Part shown: piece after piece, positions 46,346 to 56,896 of the stretch
Position numbering within the stretch: position 1 is the first letter of the stretch
Layout of the letters: each line of letters opens with the position of its first letter
Source of the DNA: a virus
Length of the DNA stretch: 57,447 nt
IMG/VR virus record: IMGVR_UViG_3300031566_000035
Coordinates: 1 to 57,447 of that record
Direction: 5' to 3' (one strand)
Position numbers and translations under genes: made by a program
Notes under the pieces: generated by a model
What the model was told of the DNA's origin: nothing
The model's database searches: none
Seen by the model: the letters and a program-made list of their open reading frames with translations, nothing else

Positions 46346-48088
46346 ATGGAAAAAATTTGGATCAAGGACGGTAAATTTGCGGAACTCACAGACGAGCAAA
46401 TAAAAGGCTTGGATGTGGATCAACTTGCCGCATACACCGCAGAAACAAACAAATCCCAAACAAATAAACTGATTGAGGATTTTGAAAAGAAAATGGATGA
46501 AAAAACCAAGGATTTTTTAACACAAGCAGAAATTGACAAAATCAAAACTGATTTTGCAGATAGTGTTAAAGGATTGGACAAAGAGGCACTTTCAAAGTAC
46601 ACGGAAACGATTGACGGATTGAAAAAAGAAGTCAAGGACGTTACCGAACTTGCTGATGAAATCAAAGAAATTGCCAGGGAACAAGGAATTACAATTAAGT
46701 CTATGGGTGAAAACAAAATCCCTGATGTAAGGCGCAAAGCGACAAGGGAGGATCAATTAAAAGCGTTAATAACAAATGCTTTATATTCCACCGAATTTAA
46801 AAATTTTGAAAATCGTGGGTTCACTGGCAACTCCTCCAAGATGTTCTTAGATCAACTTGATGGGAGGGTTCAACTTAAAAAGCTTGGGTCTCAAAAAGGA
46901 GAGGATGCAGGGAATGTTGAGAAAGCTACTGTTGACACATCGAGCCATACAGGTACGGTTATGATTAGTGAGGTCTCGGATATGGTTAGGGATGATGCTC
47001 CAACACGCAGGTCTCATGTAAGGGACATTATTAACGTTGGGATGACAAATCAAGCTCAAATAGTTGCTGGTCAGGTTTATGACTTTACCGATGCCCTTAC
47101 CCTCGGTGCTGTTATGCTTGCTGAAAATGGCGAAGCTCCTGAAAGTGTATTCAAATCAAAAGAGAATACATGGACGATCAAACGTATTGCGAATTCGATG
47201 AGGATTTCAAAACGTGAAATAAAAGTCAATGGATTAAAATTTGTATTAGATAAAGTTCTTTCTAAACTTCCTGATTCAACCCTATTCGTAGAGGATGTTC
47301 AATTACTATTTGGTGACGGTGCAGGAAATAATGTAAAAGGACTTGCTAATGATGCCCGGGCGTTCAATTTAATCCCAAATACATATGCTGCCGCAGCTTT
47401 TTTAAGTGTTGCAACTTATAATAGCGGAACACAGGCGCTTATTACGTTCAATGCTGCACATGGAATGAAAAACGGGGACAACCTAACAATTGCAAATGCT
47501 ACCGAAGCCACGTATAACGATACACATACCTCGGCTGAGGTCATCAACGCTACTCAGGTAATTATCGACCTTGCTTATGTTGCAGAAACTTTAGGGAACG
47601 TTGCAAATTGGACTGGTTCTTCTTCTTCTCCTTTCTATCTTGAGATAGAAGCTGCACAAGAATATGATGTACTGGCTGTCGCAGATGCAAATCTTGAGGC
47701 TGGGGAATACATGAACAGTGGGTATGTTATACACCCAAGCCAATCAACCCAAATGGGACTACTTAAAGCAACTGACAGCAATTACCTAAATATCACGAAA
47801 GATGCGAGCGGTAAAATTGCAAGCGTAAACGGGAAGCCGGTTGTTACAACTACAGCAATGCCTTATGGCAAGTGGATTTGCGGTGATTTTTCAAGAAATG
47901 GCCTTGAATTAAAAGAGTTTACACCTTTGAACATCCAATTTGTTGAAGATGTTGAGTCTGTTAAGAAAAATGAAATCGTTGTGGTCATAGAAGAAGAAAT
48001 AATTTTCCCAATCTATAATCCTTATTGGTTCATATTCGGAAAGTTCAGCACTGCAAAAGCACAATTACTTAAACCTGATGCAATTTAA
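46346..48088 (+). CDS. Major capsid protein with N-terminal scaffold domain
   Basis: 580 residues: a long coiled-coil N-terminal region (about 20-135) that probably serves as scaffold and is removed, then an HK97-fold shell domain (about 180-580) with VSDMVRDDAPTRRSHVRDII near its start. A Thr/Ala-rich insert (about 350-440: FNAAHGMKNGDNLTIANATE) may be a surface Ig-like or insertion domain. Confidence 0.85.
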   Translation: MEKIWIKDGKFAELTDEQIKGLDVDQLAAYTAETNKSQTNKLIEDFEKKMDEKTKDFLTQAEIDKIKTDFADSVKGLDKEALSKYTETIDGLKKEVKDVTELADEIKEIAREQGITIKSMGENKIPDVRRKATREDQLKALITNALYSTEFKNFENRGFTGNSSKMFLDQLDGRVQLKKLGSQKGEDAGNVEKATVDTSSHTGTVMISEVSDMVRDDAPTRRSHVRDIINVGMTNQAQIVAGQVYDFTDALTLGAVMLAENGEAPESVFKSKENTWTIKRIANSMRISKREIKVNGLKFVLDKVLSKLPDSTLFVEDVQLLFGDGAGNNVKGLANDARAFNLIPNTYAAAAFLSVATYNSGTQALITFNAAHGMKNGDNLTIANATEATYNDTHTSAEVINATQVIIDLAYVAETLGNVANWTGSSSSPFYLEIEAAQEYDVLAVADANLEAGEYMNSGYVIHPSQSTQMGLLKATDSNYLNITKDASGKIASVNGKPVVTTTAMPYGKWICGDFSRNGLELKEFTPLNIQFVEDVESVKKNEIVVVIEEEIIFPIYNPYWFIFGKFSTAKAQLLKPDAI

Positions 48089-48100
48089 AAATTAGAAGTT

Positions 48101-48520
48101 ATGAAAAAAATATTGATTTTATTATTCGTTATATTATTATTTTCTTTTGGTGCAACAGCCCAATCGACAAATAGTTATGTTTCTTTTGCTGCCGATTCAA
48201 CATTGGACGCAGAAACGGTTTACCTTGTCTTGGATTCACCAGACCCCATAACAAGGAACCATGCCGTTACATTGACGCTCGTCCCGGTAAACAATACCGG
48301 AACAGCAACTGTATTGGCAACACCTCAAGGGAGTCTTGACGGTACTGTTTATTTTGACCTTCAAACTGCCGCTGATACCGTAAACAACGCAGGAACTATC
48401 GCCGTAAAGACATATACGTATGCAGATGCGTATTGGAGATATTATAGGCAAAAATTAGTTAGTTCGGGAACGGGAGTGACGGATTTTACGGGCGAACTTG
48501 GTATGAAAAGAAAGTATTAA
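48101..48520 (+). CDS. Virion-operon protein with signal peptide
   Basis: 139 residues starting with a classical Sec leader (KKILILLFVILLFSFGATAQ) with an A-x-A-like cleavage site, then a beta-rich body. Located directly after the capsid gene, where head decoration proteins are often found, but a leader peptide would send it to the periplasm. Either an unusual decoration/anti-receptor protein or an exported phage protein. Confidence 0.6.
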   Translation: MKKILILLFVILLFSFGATAQSTNSYVSFAADSTLDAETVYLVLDSPDPITRNHAVTLTLVPVNNTGTATVLATPQGSLDGTVYFDLQTAADTVNNAGTIAVKTYTYADAYWRYYRQKLVSSGTGVTDFTGELGMKRKY

Positions 48521-48521
48521 T

Positions 48522-48824
48522 ATGGCGAAACTGATAATTACCGGAAGTATAAATCAGTTGAAGCTGATAGTACGGGAAAATAGGATACGGGCGAGCAGAT
48601 CGGGGATTTCTTTTTCTTTAGTGGAAGACGATATTTCCGTAACCGAAAAAACTTGTATCTCTAATTTTCCAAATCAGGAATCGGATCACGAATTTTCTGT
48701 AAGGAAGATAATCCCGATGATAGAAGCTTGTGCCTCTATTTATGAACTTAAAAAGTTCGATGGCGATGACAGAAAGACCGTCATTGCAGCTTATTTAAAA
48801 AAGTTGAAATCTTTTGAGGCATGA
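48522..48824 (+). CDS. Structural-region protein (100 aa)
   Basis: 100 residues, basic start (RENRIRASRSG). Overlaps the next start by four bases. Probably a neck or head-completion component by position; no family recognised. Confidence 0.5.
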   Translation: MAKLIITGSINQLKLIVRENRIRASRSGISFSLVEDDISVTEKTCISNFPNQESDHEFSVRKIIPMIEACASIYELKKFDGDDRKTVIAAYLKKLKSFEA

Positions 48825-49414
48825 GCATAGATAAATCATATTTTATCAGGGAAATAGCGATCCCGAACCTTAACCAAGCACCTGTTATCGCAGAACTTGA
48901 TGTGGATATACTTTTTTATGAAAAGGAAATCCTCACAGACCTTTTGGGTTACGAACTTTATGCCGCATATATTACAGGTATAGCAGGAGAAACCCCGGAA
49001 GCGAAATGGACGGATTTAAGGGATGGGGCTGATTTTTCTTTTGAATTTTGCGGCCGTACCGTAAACACAAGATGGAACGGCTTTGAAAATTCGGAAAAAG
49101 ATTCGCTAATAGCTTATTATGTTTATGCAAACTGGGTAAGTAAAAGGATGCAGACGTTGACAAGTATAGGTGTCGGAGCGGCAAGTTCGGAAAACTCAAG
49201 TGCGGTTACGGGAGAAAGGAAAATGGTTGGCGCATGGAGGCGTTTTTTAGAGCTTTATGGAAAAGCACCTGACTGGGTTTGCGATTATGCCCATGAACCT
49301 ACCATGCATTTTAACGAAAAGCCATCGGCGTACAATTTTTTGTTGGCCAACTTTGATAATTATGATAATTGGATATTCACTAAAAGGGAGGATGTTGTAA
49401 TTGGAGGTTTCTAG
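48821..49414 (+). CDS. Head-tail connector-like protein (DUF6712 type)
   Basis: 197 residues. LDVDILFYEKEILTDLLGYE (about 24-43) and ENSEKDSLIAYYVYANWV (about 89-106) match the common Bacteroidota phage connector family. It likely forms the adaptor below the portal. Confidence 0.65.
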   Translation: MSIDKSYFIREIAIPNLNQAPVIAELDVDILFYEKEILTDLLGYELYAAYITGIAGETPEAKWTDLRDGADFSFEFCGRTVNTRWNGFENSEKDSLIAYYVYANWVSKRMQTLTSIGVGAASSENSSAVTGERKMVGAWRRFLELYGKAPDWVCDYAHEPTMHFNEKPSAYNFLLANFDNYDNWIFTKREDVVIGGF

Positions 49415-50099
49415 CACTATATTGACAAATGTTTTCGATGAACTCGTGGCTAGCATGAGGGAAACTGGAGTTATTGGTTCCGTAGTGGAAACTGACGGTA
49501 TTTCGGTTATGCAAAGCGTAAACGCTTTATCTGAAAACGAAGTCGTGGTCATCAACGGTGCTGATTATACTGTTTTTAATGTCAGCACTATTGGTTTTTC
49601 AGTGGAAGGCACAGGGCTTTCTGGTTCTTGGGTTTCACAAAGCCCTTATTATGATTATGGGCATTTAAAGGAAATATCGAACAAACTGATAAAAATGGAC
49701 ACGGAAACCGCACCTTACAGTTATAAGAAATACCCATTGATAGCACTTGTCACGGATATTGAAATAGACGAGGGCGATCCGATCGTAGAAGGTATCGTGA
49801 GAAATCTTTTTTTGGTGATAATAAACAATACCCAGGAAGAATACTCATCAAAAGAAAGGTACGAAAATAACATTATACCCATTCTATATCCTCTATTCGA
49901 GGAATTAAAGAAAAAAATAAAGAGTTCTAAATATTTTATCGGTGTCTATCCGAAAATCAACCTAAAACGCAAAGAAATGCCGTTTTGGGGAAGCACTTCA
50001 AAATACGGGAATATCAAAAACATCACAAATGACCCGTTGGACGCCATACAGATACGGATAACAGAACTCAAAATAGATTCAAAAAAATGTATAATTTAA
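49401..50099 (+). CDS. Head-tail joining / tail completion-like protein
   Basis: 232 residues from TTG 49401 (overlap 14 bases with the previous gene); an ATG at 49455 is possible. Alpha/beta, C-terminal helices. Between connector and tail tube genes, so a neck or tail-terminator role is likely. Confidence 0.55.
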   Translation: MEVSSTILTNVFDELVASMRETGVIGSVVETDGISVMQSVNALSENEVVVINGADYTVFNVSTIGFSVEGTGLSGSWVSQSPYYDYGHLKEISNKLIKMDTETAPYSYKKYPLIALVTDIEIDEGDPIVEGIVRNLFLVIINNTQEEYSSKERYENNIIPILYPLFEELKKKIKSSKYFIGVYPKINLKRKEMPFWGSTSKYGNIKNITNDPLDAIQIRITELKIDSKKCII

Positions 50100-50111
50100 A
50101 AAAATAAAACT

Positions 50112-50978
50112 ATGGATTGTTTATTAACAGGGAATACCGGAAGTAAATATTGCACTACAAAGGCAATTTTTGGTGATCCGGAAGGTATCATCTTGGCAAA
50201 GGACGGCTTCTCTATGAGCGCAGCCGACTTTTTGGACAAAGATAAATGGTACGAAGCTATAAATGCAGGGAATATATTCCCTATAATGGATTTAAAGGCA
50301 TTTTTAGTTAATCCTACAGAGGTTAAATACCAAGAATACGATAACGATAAACGCTCGTTCATCAAACATGGAGTATATCGTTTTTCTGTGGAATTCAACA
50401 AAAACCAAGAACAAAAGAAGCAATTGCAATCATTTATGGGATTTACGCAAAAGTTTTTCTTTGTATATGCAAATGACGTTATCAGGGGTCGCTCCATTGA
50501 CGGTGGAACAAATGTAGAAGGGATAAGGATTTCGGAACTTGTCGTTGACAAGGAGAGACTTAGCACTACTAGTGAATCTTCTATGATCCCTATCCACGTT
50601 GACGTAAAAAACTATAAAGACCTTAACGGGTTCGATTATGCGATGGAAGTCGATTGGGACGTTACGGAACTTGACGGTCTTACAGAGGTCGATCTCGAAC
50701 AAGTCGGAACTGCTTCTGCAACTGAGTTGACGATAAGCATATATGGAACCGTGTACGGTAAAAGTTATCCGATAACCGGGACTGTACTTGATGATTTTTC
50801 AATTACAGGGACAGGTACTTTGGATAGTGTCGTGGATAATGGAGATGGAACTTATACTTTTGCCACTACTGGTCTTATTACTACTGATATTGTCGATTTA
50901 GATGCACCAGCTGACATGACGACACAAAATTTGCTTATAAAATCAAGTGGCGCTGTTACTGTAACTGTAACTCCATGA
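50112..50978 (+). CDS. Major tail tube-like protein
   Basis: 288 residues. The first 200 are beta-rich (FLVNPTEVKYQEYDNDKRSF ...), as in tail tube proteins, followed by an Ig-like C-terminal domain with TGTVLDDFSITGTGTLDSVV (about 218-237) often found on siphovirus tubes. Confidence 0.65.
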   Translation: MDCLLTGNTGSKYCTTKAIFGDPEGIILAKDGFSMSAADFLDKDKWYEAINAGNIFPIMDLKAFLVNPTEVKYQEYDNDKRSFIKHGVYRFSVEFNKNQEQKKQLQSFMGFTQKFFFVYANDVIRGRSIDGGTNVEGIRISELVVDKERLSTTSESSMIPIHVDVKNYKDLNGFDYAMEVDWDVTELDGLTEVDLEQVGTASATELTISIYGTVYGKSYPITGTVLDDFSITGTGTLDSVVDNGDGTYTFATTGLITTDIVDLDAPADMTTQNLLIKSSGAVTVTVTP

Positions 50979-51427
50979 TAGAAACGCTGATAGCACGGGC
51001 GAGGTCGATTGATATTGACATGATATTGGACAATACAATAAACCAAAGGATCGAATTTTTACTCGATCTTGTCCGTTCTCAGCTTTTGTCAGGGGAAAGG
51101 TCGGACGGTACGCCGATAGGCACGTACTCAAAAAGTGAAATCGGGAAGTATTATGTCGACCTAAAATTCGACATGGGGCTTTTCAAAGGTGGGAGTGATC
51201 CAAACTACGACCTATATTTTGACGGTACGTACCATAAAAGCCTAACGGCAAAAGTAACATCCGATAGCATAGAAATATGGTCGACAGATCCGAAAGAACC
51301 TGAAATAGAGATGAACACAGGAAGTCTGGACAACGCATTGGTGCTGAACGAAGAAAATTTGCAATTATTTATAGATGAGTTAATACCATTGATAAAAAAT
51401 GATATATATGGAAAACTTGGGATATAG
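50975..51427 (+). CDS. Minor tail protein (150 aa)
   Basis: 150 residues, alpha/beta, with RSQLLSGERSDGTPIGTYSK (about 34-53), a motif common in Bacteroidota phage tail genes located between tube and tape measure. Exact role unknown. Confidence 0.55.
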   Translation: MIETLIARARSIDIDMILDNTINQRIEFLLDLVRSQLLSGERSDGTPIGTYSKSEIGKYYVDLKFDMGLFKGGSDPNYDLYFDGTYHKSLTAKVTSDSIEIWSTDPKEPEIEMNTGSLDNALVLNEENLQLFIDELIPLIKNDIYGKLGI

Positions 51428-51626
51428 ATATGTTATGTATGTAACAGAACTAAAAAAAGGCTATCCAAAAGGATGGTTGTTCAGGCCTTTGATATGGCTG
51501 TTTTTCAAAAGGTACAGGTCTAAATTAAAAAAGAGGCTTGCTTTACTAGAGGAACAGCATAATAACGGGCTTGTCAAGAAAGAAGTTTATACAATATGGA
51601 AAAAAATGATAAAAGAAGTATTATGA
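51408..51626 (+). CDS. Small basic tail-region protein (72 aa)
   Basis: 72 residues from ATG 51408 (an ATG nine bases earlier is possible). Basic, with one hydrophobic stretch (LFRPLIWLFFKRYRS). Overlaps both neighbours. Confidence 0.45.
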   Translation: MENLGYRYVMYVTELKKGYPKGWLFRPLIWLFFKRYRSKLKKRLALLEEQHNNGLVKKEVYTIWKKMIKEVL

Positions 51627-52358
51627 AACCAATCGTAACGAACAAAAAAAAGCAAAAGGACATTGATTATATAACGAGGCTTGCACAGAATTATGCAAAT
51701 AACGAAAAAAAAGATGTATATGTTTTCAAAATTGAAAAACAAGGTATCGGGGTTTGTTTTGATTTTTCGGAAGAAAAACACCCAAAAACAGTCGTTACTG
51801 TACGATTCGATAGAAGACCTGCTCGTAAAACCGTTCTTCAAGATAATGGAGACAGGGAACTTGAACCTATTGAAAAAAAAGAACGTAAGGGTAAGCGCGA
51901 AAAAACTGGAAGAAACTTGGGAGAACTTAAAAGAGCAGTACTGGAAGGAGAAGGACAAACAGAAATACAAGGCGTTCCTAAAGAAACAAAAGAGGATAAG
52001 GCTACTTGAGATCGAGATAAGCGCATGCAAGATGTGTATCGCTTATTACGAAATGACTGGACAAATACATGAAAGTTTCAAGGATTTCGGTTATGAGGTA
52101 AGGGACGGCAAGGACGTAGAAAAGGTAAGGCAGCACATAGGCGTGAAAATGACGAAGTTTTCCAGGATTCTGATAGAAAACGAAATATTGAATGAAGCGG
52201 AAAGTACCTCTTTTTGGGAAATATTGACAGATTTTGAGGCGATGTTAAACGAATGGGGAGTAATAAAAGGACAGCTCGACATCGAAAATACAACTGTTTC
52301 AAGATGGATAGCCTACGAAAAAACATTGAAAAAAAGGCAAATGGCGCAAAAAAAATAA
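51596..52358 (+). CDS. Tail assembly chaperone-like gene in two frames (frameshift)
   Basis: Two long overlapping frames: 51596-52009 and 51681-52358 (+1 relative). Protein-like sequence runs in the first frame up to about 51775 (YITRLAQNYANNEKKDVYVF ... GVCFDF) and continues in the second (SLLYDSIEDLLVKPFFKI ... KKRQMAQKK). The switch is near GAAGAAAAACACCC. Directly upstream of the tape measure, where tail chaperones are often made by programmed frameshift; a sequencing indel is the alternative. Confidence 0.55.
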
Positions 52359-52361
52359 GAT

Positions 52362-55300
52362 ATGTCAAAAGGAAAGATAGGAAAAGATACGTTTTTTGAT
52401 TCTGATGGCATTAGATCAGGTGTAGACCAACTTATAAAGCAGTTGCAGAGAATACCATTGGAACTTGCCAATATCTCCAAGGATATAAAATCGTCAGGTG
52501 GCTTAAAAGAACTCAACGAACTTTCAAAAAAAGGTGCTTTATTGAACGAAAGTTACAATGCTTCAATAAAAAAGCTCACCACCAGTATAGATAGCCATAC
52601 AAAATCCATGACGAAATCAGGGAGTGCCGGAAAGAAAAACAACAAAACCGCATCAGAGGGCGCAAGGATAAGGGAAAGGCTTAGAAAAGTCATTGAACAG
52701 AATAGGCTCGCGCAAAAAGGAATGACATCAGAGCTTGTAAAACAACAGGTCAAAAGGCAGCAATTAAATAAAACATTAAGGGATCAGGCACGTGCAGAAC
52801 TCGGAATAGCAAAAAGTTCAGGTGGTCTTAGAAATGGTTTTAAGCTCATGGCCGCACAGCTCAGAAACCTTGCGGTGGCATATTTAGGCGTACAGACTGT
52901 TATACGTGGGTTTCAAGATATATTCAAGGTAACAAAGACTTTGGATGCCATAGGGTTTGCACAAAAGAGGGTCATTCAGAGCCAAGTGGAATTTGCACAA
53001 ACACAGGAATTCCTGTCGCGGATAATCGTTGACTATGGGCTTGACCTTGTCGCTGTAACGGAAAGGTATACAAAATTCAGGGCTGCCACGAATTCAAGTA
53101 ATTTAACCGCTATCCAAACACAGAAGATATTCGATAGCGTTTCAAAGGCGTCTGCCGTTTTAGGCTTAAAGACAGATGAACTAAGGGGCGTGTACCTTGC
53201 CTTGGAGCAGATGATCTCAAAAGGGACCGTGACGACCGAAGAGCTCAGGAGACAGCTAGGAGAACGTTTGCCGGGTGCGTTTCAGATCATGGCAAAAGCT
53301 TTGGGAACGAACACCAGGGGACTTAATAAAATGCTCCGTGCAGGGGAGGTGCTCGCAGAAGAAGCATTGCCTAAATTCATAATAGCCTTAGAAGAAGCAT
53401 ATGGACTTGATAGCGTAAAGACCGTTGACACTTTGATAGCTGCACAGAATAGGCTAAGAACCGCATGGATCGAATTCATAAAACTAATGGACGGTGCTGA
53501 TTTTTTTAAGGGAGTACTTAACCAGTTATCTGGATTTGTTAGGTGGATTGGTGAAAATATAAACTTATTGGTAAAACTCGGAAAGGTCGTTATAAATCTG
53601 ACTATTATTTATACGGCATACAGGATAGGATTAAAGCTAACCACAAACGCATCTATACGCTATATCGCTGTTACAAGAGGAATTACTGTTGCACAGGCCG
53701 TGCTGACAATTGCTACGACAAAAGTAAAGAATGCGTTTATTGCACTAAGGGCTGCATTTATGACAAGTGGGATAGGGACTATTATAACGCTTATAGGTGT
53801 TGCTGTATCTGTATTATTACCGTTTATTATTAAAACAAAGGAAGCAAAAGAAGAATTAAAATCGTTTGACAACCAAGTAAGTGAAAGCCAAAAAAAGTTA
53901 GATTTAATATTTGCATCTTTAAAAAACGCAGCAAAAGGGACAAATGAATGGAAATTGGCAAAACAGGAATTTAATAAAACGTATGCAAAGTATCTTGGTT
54001 ATATTATTGACGAGAAGACAAACATCGAGGATATTCTTAAATTAGAAAAAGAATTAAAAGAAGAAGAAGAAGGAAAGATAAGGAGGATGCAGTATGAAGT
54101 TGAGATCAGTGAAGCAAATAGAAGTCAAAGGGATAGGGAGGCTGTTGCTATATCTGAGTTAAGGGATCGTTTTGAAGAATATAACGAAGAAAGGAAAAAA
54201 GAAGGAAAGGTCGGACTTACGCCTTTTGATATAGAGAAAAAAATTGCAAAATTTAAAGATTTATCAAGACAATATGCAGATGGGAAAATATCTGCAACTG
54301 GTTTTATTGCAGGTCTTGTTGACACTGAATTAAATATGATTAAGGTCGATAGATCAACCTTCGAACTTGCAAATTCATATAAAGACTTAGATGATGAAAC
54401 AAAAAGAATAACAACAAGTCTTTTTGCTTGGATCAAAGCAAATGAAACGTCTAAGGGCTTTGATTTAGATAAGTTTAAAAATAATTTAAAAGGAGCGGAA
54501 AAAATATTTACCAAGTTTACATCACTTACATCAGGAGACCTAAAAAAATGGGTATCCGATAATGAAAAAATCACAATAGAGGGTATAAAGAAAAGTTTCA
54601 CGGCTGCCGACTTCGGTACTTATGAAAAATTCCTTAAAGAACTCCGAAAGAAATACAAAGACCCACAAGCAAGGATAGAAATTGAGCTTGAACTTTCAAG
54701 GGTAAGGGACAAAAAAGGCGGAGATGCTATATCTATACAAAGAGAAATAAACAAACAATTGCTTTCAGAAGAAAAAGCGATGCAAGAACTTGATTTGAAG
54801 TTCAGTATAGAAAAACTACAAAAAAAAGGAGCATCAGAGGAATTCATGAACAATTTCATACAAGATCAGCGAAGGGAGAACAATATCGCACTATTGGAAC
54901 TTGAAATAGGACTCAGCAAAAAACTTTTAAAACTATCAAAAGATGATGCAAGCGCACAGGCGAAGATAAGGACAGATATTGCAAAACTTTATGAAGGTAT
55001 CGCAAAAGAACAATCTGAGCAAGAAATAGACGAAGCCAAAAGAACATCGGAAGAAAAAAAAAGGATTTTGAAAAAAGAGGCTTCCGATATAGAAACCGAA
55101 GGAATGGATCGTGTACTTTCTGTAGAAAAAACGGCATCAAATCTTATAAACAGCGAACTCCAAAGATTTAAAGATAGAGAGATAACACATAAAGAGTTCA
55201 CAAAGAACATAGAAGAAATAGAACAGAATTTACAGGATGAGATACTTAAAATACAAATTGATTCGCTAAAGAAAAAGCAATTGCTTTACGATCAAGATTC

Positions 55301-56138
55301 AGATGAATACGCAAAAATTTCGCAGCAGATACTTAACCTTGAATCACAAAAAAACAAAAACATCGTAGAGGACGACAAAAAGACCGCTGAAAAGATAGCC
55401 GAAGAAAGGAAATTACTGTCCGAAAAATCAAAGGAATTCATAAACGAACTGTTCAATGCGGTCATAGCATCGTTCGAGAACCAACTCGCCGCCGCAGAAC
55501 AGGCAAAGAATTTTGAGGTTGCGCTTGCAGGGTCGAATACGGAACAAAGGATAAAGGCTGAAAGGAAATTTGAAAAGAAAAGTGCGGATATAAAAAGAAG
55601 GCAAGCAAACGCACAGAAGGCACAGTCTGCATTTAATATCATAACAAACACGGCTCAAGCGATAATAGGGTTCTTGGCTAACCCGAGCGGTTTTCCAGGT
55701 CTTGCGCTTTCGATACTTGCAGGTTCTATAGGTGCCATACAACTCGCAACGGTACTAAGCACGCCAGTGCCTACATTTGCGGAAGGCGGTATTACGGATA
55801 AAGATGGAGGTATAATCGTAGGTGATAAGAAAGGCGATAAAACGCTTACGAAAAAAGGTGGAAGTGAACTCGCTGTACTTCCAAGTGGCAAGTCTTTCTT
55901 GACAAGTGCATACCCGACAATGATGGACGTTCCAAAAGGTACTGAGATAATACCGCACGACATGACCCAAAAAATGCTTGCAGTGGAGGCTAAAAAATCG
56001 GCATACGAAAGACATGACATGTTAAAATCAGAAAGATATTTAAGGGAGATAAGGGACAAGGATGATATAACGTACCGTGATGGATACAAAATAGTAACGA
56101 GGAAAAATTTCAGGGGGGTATATGCTTCAAGGATATAA
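52362..56138 (+). CDS. Tape measure protein
   Basis: 1258 residues. The segment around 230-345 (VTERYTKFRAATNSSNLTAI ... TTEELRRQLGERLPGAFQIM) is the conserved tape-measure N-terminal domain. Hydrophobic helices occur near 400-425, 460-490 and 1100-1140, with long coiled coils between. It sets tail length and probably passes into the host envelope during DNA injection. Confidence 0.88.
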   Translation: MSKGKIGKDTFFDSDGIRSGVDQLIKQLQRIPLELANISKDIKSSGGLKELNELSKKGALLNESYNASIKKLTTSIDSHTKSMTKSGSAGKKNNKTASEGARIRERLRKVIEQNRLAQKGMTSELVKQQVKRQQLNKTLRDQARAELGIAKSSGGLRNGFKLMAAQLRNLAVAYLGVQTVIRGFQDIFKVTKTLDAIGFAQKRVIQSQVEFAQTQEFLSRIIVDYGLDLVAVTERYTKFRAATNSSNLTAIQTQKIFDSVSKASAVLGLKTDELRGVYLALEQMISKGTVTTEELRRQLGERLPGAFQIMAKALGTNTRGLNKMLRAGEVLAEEALPKFIIALEEAYGLDSVKTVDTLIAAQNRLRTAWIEFIKLMDGADFFKGVLNQLSGFVRWIGENINLLVKLGKVVINLTIIYTAYRIGLKLTTNASIRYIAVTRGITVAQAVLTIATTKVKNAFIALRAAFMTSGIGTIITLIGVAVSVLLPFIIKTKEAKEELKSFDNQVSESQKKLDLIFASLKNAAKGTNEWKLAKQEFNKTYAKYLGYIIDEKTNIEDILKLEKELKEEEEGKIRRMQYEVEISEANRSQRDREAVAISELRDRFEEYNEERKKEGKVGLTPFDIEKKIAKFKDLSRQYADGKISATGFIAGLVDTELNMIKVDRSTFELANSYKDLDDETKRITTSLFAWIKANETSKGFDLDKFKNNLKGAEKIFTKFTSLTSGDLKKWVSDNEKITIEGIKKSFTAADFGTYEKFLKELRKKYKDPQARIEIELELSRVRDKKGGDAISIQREINKQLLSEEKAMQELDLKFSIEKLQKKGASEEFMNNFIQDQRRENNIALLELEIGLSKKLLKLSKDDASAQAKIRTDIAKLYEGIAKEQSEQEIDEAKRTSEEKKRILKKEASDIETEGMDRVLSVEKTASNLINSELQRFKDREITHKEFTKNIEEIEQNLQDEILKIQIDSLKKKQLLYDQDSDEYAKISQQILNLESQKNKNIVEDDKKTAEKIAEERKLLSEKSKEFINELFNAVIASFENQLAAAEQAKNFEVALAGSNTEQRIKAERKFEKKSADIKRRQANAQKAQSAFNIITNTAQAIIGFLANPSGFPGLALSILAGSIGAIQLATVLSTPVPTFAEGGITDKDGGIIVGDKKGDKTLTKKGGSELAVLPSGKSFLTSAYPTMMDVPKGTEIIPHDMTQKMLAVEAKKSAYERHDMLKSERYLREIRDKDDITYRDGYKIVTRKNFRGVYASRI

Positions 56139-56895
56139 TACGTTGCAATATTACGAGAGCAAAAGCCTTCAAAGATGGGAAAGGCTCGACAATATGATAT
56201 TTGTTTATTTTAAGACAGATATATTACCTTCATTTATATTGATCTCCGATACCAGTGCTTCATCTGCAACCGCACAAGTGTATAATGCAATAGACGATAC
56301 ACCGTTCGGTGCAACTTTTCCTGTTGTCGTTTCCGTTTCCGGTTCTAAAAAGATTTTAAAGATAGAAAACAAACAAACGGTCGGTGGCGAAGATGGTTGT
56401 TATTACACAAAGATAATTGCAGGGGGCGATATTTTTTATTCCGAGGTTTACAAATGGGTCGATGACACATTGGTTAACAGGAAAGAAATAGGGCTATTGG
56501 AAATAACCGCTGTCAGCCAAGCGATCACTATTGGTTCAACATATGAAGTGGATGCATTCACGTATTCCTGCCTTTTGAAAACAAACAACCCCGTTGTGAA
56601 CGAAAGTATAAAAGAAACAGGGAAGGAAAGGACCTATGGTGATTTGTCTGTATTTACAACAAGGGTCATTAAGCAAAAATACGAAATGCTCGGCGGAGTG
56701 GATGCATTCAAGTTCCTTACAGGGTTAAGGGTATTGGATACAAACGGCACTGTTACTTTTATTTATGACGGGATTTCTTACATAGGGATAGATATAAATT
56801 TTGAAAAAACGGACAGCATTTCTTTTGACGATGGGATCTCCATGACAATAGAATTCACCGAACAAGACTATATAAGCACAAGGAATGAGACATAA
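56122..56895 (+). CDS. Distal tail / baseplate protein
   Basis: 257 residues, beta-rich, directly after the tape measure with a 17-base overlap. Size and place match the Dit-like protein at the tail tip of Bacteroidota siphophages. Beta-sandwich-like stretches throughout; no enzymatic motif. Confidence 0.6.
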   Translation: MLQGYNTLQYYESKSLQRWERLDNMIFVYFKTDILPSFILISDTSASSATAQVYNAIDDTPFGATFPVVVSVSGSKKILKIENKQTVGGEDGCYYTKIIAGGDIFYSEVYKWVDDTLVNRKEIGLLEITAVSQAITIGSTYEVDAFTYSCLLKTNNPVVNESIKETGKERTYGDLSVFTTRVIKQKYEMLGGVDAFKFLTGLRVLDTNGTVTFIYDGISYIGIDINFEKTDSISFDDGISMTIEFTEQDYISTRNET

Positions 56896-56896
56896 G

